This document shows, piece by piece, positions 12,333-17,370 of a stretch of 17,370 nucleotides of DNA. The notes beneath the pieces are model-generated. The model was not told the origin of the DNA. It saw only the letters and a program-made list of their open reading frames with translations, and searched no databases. Made by a program: the position numbers and the translations under genes. The stretch lies in NCBI GenBank assembly GCA_910577215.1, contig CAJTMQ010000022.1:7501-24870 (forward strand). Reading direction: 5' to 3'. The number at the start of each line of letters is the position of its first letter. The stretch's first letter is position 1. Origin of the DNA: an uncultured Eubacterium sp. (GTDB lineage: Bacteria; Bacillota; Clostridia; Oscillospirales; Acutalibacteraceae).

Positions 12333-14087
12333 ATGGCTTACAGAACACATAATTGTAACGAATTAACTTTTGATAATCTGAATGAAAGGGTTTCACTTGC
12401 AGGCTGGGTTGATACTATCCGTGACCACGGCGGTGTTGCCTTTATAGATTTGCGTGATGAATACGGTGTAACACAGGTTGTTGTGAATGACGGCGATTTA
12501 ATCAATCATCTCAGAAAGGAAAGTGTTATTTCCGTTGACGGCACTGTGGTTAAGCGTGACGAGGAAACAATCAACAAAAAGATTGCTACAGGCGAGCTTG
12601 AGGTTAAGGTTGATAAATTAACCGTTCTCGGTGCCTGCACTGAAAATCTTCCTTTTGAGGTTTCCGAATCCAAGGAAACAAGAGAGGATGTTCGTTTAAC
12701 ATACCGCTTCCTTGATTTAAGAAACAAGGCTGTTCATGATAATATTATTTTCAGAAGCAATGTTATAGCTTTTCTTCGTCAGAAAATGACGGAAATGGGA
12801 TTCACTGAAATTACAACACCTATCTTAACCTGTTCCTCACCTGAGGGTGCAAGAGATTATATTATTCCAAGCCGTAAGCATGAAGGTAAGTTTTATGCAC
12901 TTCCTCAGGCTCCTCAGCAGTTCAAGCAGCTTCTTATGGTTTCCGGCTTTGATAAGTATTTCCAGATTGCACCTTGCTTCCGTGATGAGGATGCAAGGGC
13001 AGACCGTTCACCGGGTGAATTCTATCAGCTTGATTTTGAAATGGCATTTGCAACGCAGGAGGATGTTTTTGCAGTTGCGGAAGAGGTGCTTTATGATACC
13101 TTCACAAAATTCGGCGGCGGCAAAAAGGTAAGCCCTGCACCGTTTGTAAGAATTCCGTTTGAGGAAGCTATGCTTAAATACGGTACGGATAAGCCTGATT
13201 TAAGAAATCCGCTTATTATTGAGGATTTAACAGATTTCTTCTCTAAGGTTGAATTCAAAGCATTCCAGGGCAGACCGACACGCGGTATCGTTGTTCCGAA
13301 CGGTGCAAAGCAGAGTAAGGGCTGGTTTGAAAAAATCACGCAGTTTGCTTTTGACATCGGCATGAAAGGTCTTGGATATATCACCGTTCTTGAGGACGGA
13401 TCATACAAAGGACCTATTGATAAATTCCTTTCACCTGAGCAGAGAGTTGAGCTTAAGGAAATGCTCAGTTTAAAAACAGATGATACCTTGTTCTTTATCT
13501 GCGATACACCTAAGCATGTTAATGATTTTGCAGGTCAGATAAGAACTGAGCTTGCAAACCGTCTGGATTTAATTGATAAGGACAGATTTGAGCTTTGCTA
13601 TATCACGGATTTCCCGATGTTTGAAAAGGATGAAAACGGCAATCTTGCGTTCACACACAATCCTTTCTCAATGCCGCAGGGTGAAATGAATGCACTTCTC
13701 AATGATGACCCGCTCACAATCAAGGCATATCAGTATGACATTGTTTGCAACGGTGTTGAGCTTTCATCCGGTGCTGTTCGTAATCACCGCCCTGATGTTA
13801 TGGTAAAAGCATTTGAAATGGCAGGCTACAGTGAGGATACCGTTAAGGAAAAATTCGGTGCTCTTTACAACGCATTCCATTATGGTGCACCTCCCCACGC
13901 AGGTATGGCACCGGGTGTGGACAGAATGATTATGCTTCTTCAGGATGAAGAAAATATCCGCGAGGTTATTGCCTTCCCAATGAATTCAAATGCACAGGAT
14001 ATGCTTCTCGGTGCACCGAACACAGTAACGGAAATGCAGCTTCGTGAAACCCACATTAAGCTTCGCAGACCTGTTGAAAATAAATAA
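12333..14087 (+). CDS. aspS: Aspartyl-tRNA synthetase, probably non-discriminating (Asp/Asn)
   Basis: A class II synthetase of the bacterial type, 584 residues. The N-terminal OB-fold anticodon domain contains GWVDTIRDHGGVAFIDLRD. Class II motif 2 is PCFRDEDARADRSPGEFYQL, the bacterial insertion domain follows, and motif 3 is near GVDRMIMLLQ at the C-terminus. The start is the ATG at 12333 with GAAAGGAAA upstream. The upstream ATG at 12282 lies only about 6 bases from the predicted transcription start and has no binding site. His32 in RDHGG occupies the position where discriminating enzymes such as that of E. coli have Leu (RDLGS). The non-discriminating Pseudomonas aeruginosa enzyme has His there (His31). 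With gatCAB directly downstream, this suggests that it also charges tRNA-Asn with Asp for amidation. Whether the genome has AsnRS is not visible here. Confidence 0.96.
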   Translation: MAYRTHNCNELTFDNLNERVSLAGWVDTIRDHGGVAFIDLRDEYGVTQVVVNDGDLINHLRKESVISVDGTVVKRDEETINKKIATGELEVKVDKLTVLGACTENLPFEVSESKETREDVRLTYRFLDLRNKAVHDNIIFRSNVIAFLRQKMTEMGFTEITTPILTCSSPEGARDYIIPSRKHEGKFYALPQAPQQFKQLLMVSGFDKYFQIAPCFRDEDARADRSPGEFYQLDFEMAFATQEDVFAVAEEVLYDTFTKFGGGKKVSPAPFVRIPFEEAMLKYGTDKPDLRNPLIIEDLTDFFSKVEFKAFQGRPTRGIVVPNGAKQSKGWFEKITQFAFDIGMKGLGYITVLEDGSYKGPIDKFLSPEQRVELKEMLSLKTDDTLFFICDTPKHVNDFAGQIRTELANRLDLIDKDRFELCYITDFPMFEKDENGNLAFTHNPFSMPQGEMNALLNDDPLTIKAYQYDIVCNGVELSSGAVRNHRPDVMVKAFEMAGYSEDTVKEKFGALYNAFHYGAPPHAGMAPGVDRMIMLLQDEENIREVIAFPMNSNAQDMLLGAPNTVTEMQLRETHIKLRRPVENK

Positions 14088-14100
14088 TTATAAAAATAAT

Positions 14101-14120
14101 GGGCAGGTTTTTCCTGCCCG
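14101..14120 (+). other. Intercistronic GC hairpin between aspS and gatC
   Basis: GGGCAGG (14101-14107), a 5-T loop and CCTGCCC (14113-14119) form a compact 7-bp stem. It is followed by GAAATATATTT rather than a clean U-run. It may be a weak terminator or attenuator, or an RNA-processing/stability hairpin that lets gatCAB be expressed at a level different from aspS. Confidence 0.6.
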
Positions 14121-14144
14121 AAATATATTTACGGAGGATTAATA

Positions 14145-14432
14145 ATGCAGATTACTCCCGATTTAATCAAATATCTTGAATCTCTTGCAAGAATTACTCT
14201 TGATGAGGATGAAGAAAAAAAGGTTGGTAAGGAATTGCAGGATATTCTTACCTATATTGACAAGCTCAATGAGCTTGACACGGAGGGTGTGGAGGCTATG
14301 AGCCACTGCTTCCCGTTAACAAATGTGCTTCGCAAGGACGAGGTTAAGCCATCAATGAGCCCTGATGAAATCGTTGCAAATGCACCTGAAAGTCAGGACG
14401 GAACCTTTGTGGTTCCGAAAACAGTTGAGTAA
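14145..14432 (+). CDS. gatC: Asp-tRNA(Asn)/Glu-tRNA(Gln) amidotransferase subunit C
   Basis: GatC is the small (95-residue) subunit that wraps between GatA and GatB and stabilises the heterotrimer. Family features seen are the N-terminal helix DLIKYLESLARITLDEDEE, the middle LQDILTYIDKLNELDTEGVE, and the extended C-terminal part with LRKDEVKPSMSPDEIVANAP and the terminal DGTFVVPKTVE. GGAGG precedes the ATG at good spacing. It is the first gene of gatC-gatA-gatB, 57 bases after aspS with a hairpin in between; gatA starts 14 bases after its stop. Confidence 0.95.
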   Translation: MQITPDLIKYLESLARITLDEDEEKKVGKELQDILTYIDKLNELDTEGVEAMSHCFPLTNVLRKDEVKPSMSPDEIVANAPESQDGTFVVPKTVE

Positions 14433-14446
14433 GGAGGGCGGATTGT

Positions 14447-15913
14447 ATGGAAATTTATGAAATGACTGCCCTTGAAGTGGCTGAAAAAATCAGAAATAAG
14501 GAAATTACAGCAGTTGATGCAGTTGAATCCGTTGCAAAAGCAATTGATGAAAGGGATAAAACCTATAACTGCTATACACATTTTAATAAAGAACTTGCAC
14601 TTGAAAAGGCACAGAAGGCACAGAAGCTTATTGATGACGGCGAGGCAACCTCTCCGCTTGCAGGTGTTCCTGTTGCAGTTAAGGACAATATCTGCACAAA
14701 GGGAGATATAACCTCCTGCTCATCAAAAATTCTTTATAACTTCAAGCCGCCTTATGATGCAACTGTAATTCAGAAGCTTGATGCAGCAGGCATTGTGCCC
14801 TGCGGCAAGGTTAATATGGATGAGTTCGCAATGGGCTCAACAACAGAAACCTCATTTTATGGTGCAACCAAAAACCCGTGGGATGTTACAAGAGTTCCGG
14901 GCGGATCATCAGGCGGCGCGGCAGCGGCTGTTGCGGCTGATGAAAGTGTTATTGCCCTCGGCTCAGATACAGGCGGCTCAATCCGCCAGCCCTGCTCCTT
15001 CTGCGGTGTTACGGGTCTTAAGCCAACATACGGTGCAGTATCACGTTATGGTCTTATAGCATATGCTTCATCACTTGACCAGATAGGACCTATCGGTAAA
15101 AATGCACTTGATGTTGCGGCAATGTTCTCTGTTATCAGCGGCAAGGATGTAAAAGATGGCACGTCTATGGACGGCGCACCGTTTGCACTTGATGACATTA
15201 AGAATACAACAAATTTAAAGGGCAAGAAAATCGGTATTCCGAGTGATTATTTCGGTGAGGGTATCAATGAAGAGGTTGCCAAAAGTGTTATGGCAGCTGC
15301 TGAAACCCTTAAGGAGCTTGGTGCAGAGGTTGAAGAATTTTCAATGCCTATCGTTGAATACGCAATTCCAACCTACTATATCATTGCTTGTGCTGAGGCA
15401 TGCTCAAACCTTTCAAGGTTTGACGGTATCAAATACGGCTATAAATCTCCCGAAGCAGGAAATCTGCGAGATGTTTATTTTAAATCTCGTTCAGAGGGAT
15501 TCGGAATGGAGGTTAAAAAGCGTATTATGCTTGGAAACTTCGTGCTTTCGAGCGGTTATTTCGATGCTTATTATATGAAGGCACTTAAAGCAAAGGGTCT
15601 TATTGTTCAAGCGTTTAACGAGGCGTTTGAAAAGTATGATTTTCTTCTTGGACCCGTTGCTCCTACAACCGCTCTTAAAATGGGCGAGGGACTCAGTGAT
15701 CCGCTTGCTATGTATCTTGGCGATATTTACACAGTTATGATTAATATTGCAGGCTTGCCGTCTCTTGCACTTCCGTGCGGCTTTGACAGTAATAAAATGC
15801 CTGTTGGTATGCAGCTTATCGGCAGACCGTTTGATGAAAAAACTATACTTTCGGCAGGTAATGCTTATCAGTCTGTAACGGACTGGCATAAGCAGAAACC
15901 AAATCTTGTTTAA
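14447..15913 (+). CDS. gatA: Asp-tRNA(Asn)/Glu-tRNA(Gln) amidotransferase subunit A (amidase)
   Basis: GatA is the glutaminase-type subunit: it frees ammonia from glutamine (or asparagine) and channels it to GatB. The 488-residue product carries the amidase-signature triad: Lys79 in VAVKDNICTKG, cis-Ser154 in PGGSSGGAAAA and nucleophile Ser178 in GSDTGGSIRQP. These are the same residue numbers as in Staphylococcus aureus GatA, which supports the chosen start. The conserved VNMDEFAMGSTTE and GLPSLALPCGF blocks are present. AAGGAGGGCGG lies 6-12 bases upstream of the ATG. The gene lies between gatC and gatB with very short gaps (14 and 11 bases), consistent with a single operon and coupled translation. 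Confidence 0.97.
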   Translation: MEIYEMTALEVAEKIRNKEITAVDAVESVAKAIDERDKTYNCYTHFNKELALEKAQKAQKLIDDGEATSPLAGVPVAVKDNICTKGDITSCSSKILYNFKPPYDATVIQKLDAAGIVPCGKVNMDEFAMGSTTETSFYGATKNPWDVTRVPGGSSGGAAAAVAADESVIALGSDTGGSIRQPCSFCGVTGLKPTYGAVSRYGLIAYASSLDQIGPIGKNALDVAAMFSVISGKDVKDGTSMDGAPFALDDIKNTTNLKGKKIGIPSDYFGEGINEEVAKSVMAAAETLKELGAEVEEFSMPIVEYAIPTYYIIACAEACSNLSRFDGIKYGYKSPEAGNLRDVYFKSRSEGFGMEVKKRIMLGNFVLSSGYFDAYYMKALKAKGLIVQAFNEAFEKYDFLLGPVAPTTALKMGEGLSDPLAMYLGDIYTVMINIAGLPSLALPCGFDSNKMPVGMQLIGRPFDEKTILSAGNAYQSVTDWHKQKPNLV

Positions 15914-15924
15914 GGAGGAGCAAT

Positions 15925-17358
15925 ATGGAATATTCAACCGTATGCGGGCTTGAGGTTCATACCGAGCTTGCCACTGAAACCAAAATTTTCTGCTCCTGCT
16001 CAACTGAATTCGGCGGAGAGCCAAATACGCACGTTTGTGAAATCTGCTCAGGTATGCCGGGCACACTTCCTGTTCTCAACGAAAAGGTGCTTGAATTTGC
16101 CGTACGAACAGGTCTGGCAACAAACTGTGAGATTACAATGTATAATAAGTTTGACAGAAAGAACTATTTTTATCCGGATCTTCCCAAGGCTTATCAGATA
16201 AGCCAGCTTTATCTTCCGATATGCAGAAACGGTTATATTGAAATTAATGACAGTATAAACGGCGGCAAGAAAAAGGTAAGAATACACGAAATTCATATGG
16301 AGGAGGATGCAGGAAAACTCATTCACGATGAATGGTCAGACTGTACGCTGGTTAACTATAACCGCTGTGGTGTTCCTCTTCTTGAAATCGTTTCAGAACC
16401 TGATATTGCATCTGCTGATGAGGCTGTTGAATATGTTGAAAAGCTTCGTGCCATCCTTCAGTTCTGCGGTGTGTCAGACTGTAAAATGCAGGAAGGCTCA
16501 CTTCGTGCCGATGTTAATGTTTCCGTTATGGAAAAGGGAAGCGCTGAATTCGGAACACGAACAGAAATGAAGAATATCAACTCTTTCAAGGCTATTCACA
16601 ATGCTATTGACAGTGAAGCTCAGCGCCAGATAGAGCTTATTGAGGATGGCGAAAAAATTGTGCAGGAAACACGCCGTTGGGATGATTCAAAGGGTGTTTC
16701 GTATTCAATGAGAAGTAAAGAAGATGCACAGGATTATAAGTATTTCCCTGATCCTGATTTGCCGCCTGTTCAGCTTTCGGATGAATACGTAAACGGCATA
16801 AAAGAAACTCTGCCGGAGCTTCCCGAAGCAAAGAAAGAGCGTTATATAACCGAGTTCGGTCTTTCGGAATATGATATTTCAATGATTTTCTCATCTGTTG
16901 CCTATGTTAAGCTGTTTGAAAGAACCGTTGAGATTACAAATAATCCTAAGGACAGTGCAAACTGGATTATGGGTGAACTGATGAAAATGATGAATGAAAA
17001 TCAGATTCTGCCCGAAAATATGAGCTTCCGTGAGGAGTCACTCGGTGAAATCATCAATTTGCTCAACGGAAATAAAATCAGCCGTGATTCAGCTAAAAAG
17101 GTATTCAAAGCTGTTTTTGAAGAGAATGTTATTCCTGCTGATTATGTTAAAGCAAATAATATGGAAATGGTTTCCGATACAGGTGCAATCAAGCCTGTAA
17201 TTGAAGAAGTGCTTGCTAATAACCAAAAGGCTGTTGATGAGTATAAGGGCGGCAAGGAAGCTTCTTTCAATTTCCTTATCGGTCAGTCCATGCGTGCATT
17301 AAGAGGTAAAGCTCCTGCCGCAGAGGTAACAAAGATTTTAAAAGAGCTTTTAGGATAA
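15925..17358 (+). CDS. gatB: Asp-tRNA(Asn)/Glu-tRNA(Gln) amidotransferase subunit B
   Basis: GatB binds the mischarged tRNA, activates the aminoacyl side chain with ATP and transfers ammonia from GatA to make Asn-tRNA-Asn or Gln-tRNA-Gln. The 477-residue product is full length. The N-terminal kinase-like cradle opens with VCGLEVHTELATETKIFCSC. The zinc-type cysteines are Cys23, Cys25, Cys38 and Cys41 (CSC, then CEIC), followed by GMPGTLPVLNEK. FDRKNYFYPDLPKAYQISQ, LRADVNVSV and EMKNINSFKAI are further family blocks. A helical domain and the C-terminal YqeY-like tail domain (FNFLIGQSMRALRGKAPA) complete it. GGAGGAG precedes the ATG. The TAA is 12 bases from the window's end, so the operon terminator and any following gene are not visible. 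Confidence 0.97.
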   Translation: MEYSTVCGLEVHTELATETKIFCSCSTEFGGEPNTHVCEICSGMPGTLPVLNEKVLEFAVRTGLATNCEITMYNKFDRKNYFYPDLPKAYQISQLYLPICRNGYIEINDSINGGKKKVRIHEIHMEEDAGKLIHDEWSDCTLVNYNRCGVPLLEIVSEPDIASADEAVEYVEKLRAILQFCGVSDCKMQEGSLRADVNVSVMEKGSAEFGTRTEMKNINSFKAIHNAIDSEAQRQIELIEDGEKIVQETRRWDDSKGVSYSMRSKEDAQDYKYFPDPDLPPVQLSDEYVNGIKETLPELPEAKKERYITEFGLSEYDISMIFSSVAYVKLFERTVEITNNPKDSANWIMGELMKMMNENQILPENMSFREESLGEIINLLNGNKISRDSAKKVFKAVFEENVIPADYVKANNMEMVSDTGAIKPVIEEVLANNQKAVDEYKGGKEASFNFLIGQSMRALRGKAPAAEVTKILKELLG

Positions 17359-17370
17359 AAAATAAAACGC

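Noticed and set aside
15491..16066. 191-codon minus-strand frame across the gatA-gatB junction
   Set aside because: It is antisense to two strongly conserved proteins and shows no domain or ribosome binding site that would outweigh them.

Overview
The window reads as chromosomal DNA of a spore-forming, AT-leaning Firmicute, most likely class Clostridia and perhaps an Oscillospiraceae/Ruminococcaceae-type gut anaerobe. The grounds are a germination protein YpeB, strong GGAGG-type ribosome binding sites, near-consensus sigma-A promoters, an EF-P gene followed by a CD1247-type acidic protein, a short ProB, and a complete GatCAB operon beside an aspartyl-tRNA synthetase of the tRNA-Asn-tolerant type. 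No transposase, phage gene, CRISPR array, tRNA or rRNA is visible. Most of the window is ordinary housekeeping and storage-carbon metabolism.

Layout. 1-1437 (+): the 3' end of aroQ, then efp, then an acidic Cys/Asp-rich zinc-ribbon protein, closed by a strong terminator. 1459-1663 (-): a promoter, a rod-shaped RNA and terminators with no credible protein; this is the best candidate for an undescribed element here. 1736-3511 (-): ypeB followed by a very small lipoprotein, probably a sporulation/germination unit without an adjacent sleB. 3521-5600 (+): proB-proA, the first two steps of proline synthesis, start/stop overlapped. 5668-7101 (+): a multi-spanning polysaccharide flippase. 7120-11680 (+): glycogen/maltodextrin phosphorylase with a lysine-rich tail, then a GH13 alpha-glycosidase, separated by a hairpin terminator. 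11663-12176 (+): a small zinc-ribbon protein with a metallothionein-like C-terminus and a structured 3' end. 12241-17358 (+): aspS-gatC-gatA-gatB.

How the genes work together. GlgP and the GH13 enzyme form a short alpha-glucan utilisation unit: phosphorolysis of the outer chains plus hydrolysis of branched or cyclic oligosaccharides. AspRS and GatCAB form an indirect aminoacylation unit. AspRS has His32 in the anticodon-binding domain, the state seen in non-discriminating enzymes, so it probably makes Asp-tRNA-Asn. GatCAB would amidate that, and also Glu-tRNA-Gln.

Start codons were set by the ribosome binding site where the longest reading frame starts too early (proB, ypeB, the lipoprotein, glgP, the GH13 gene, aspS). 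All functional calls come from motifs read by eye; no database search was possible.
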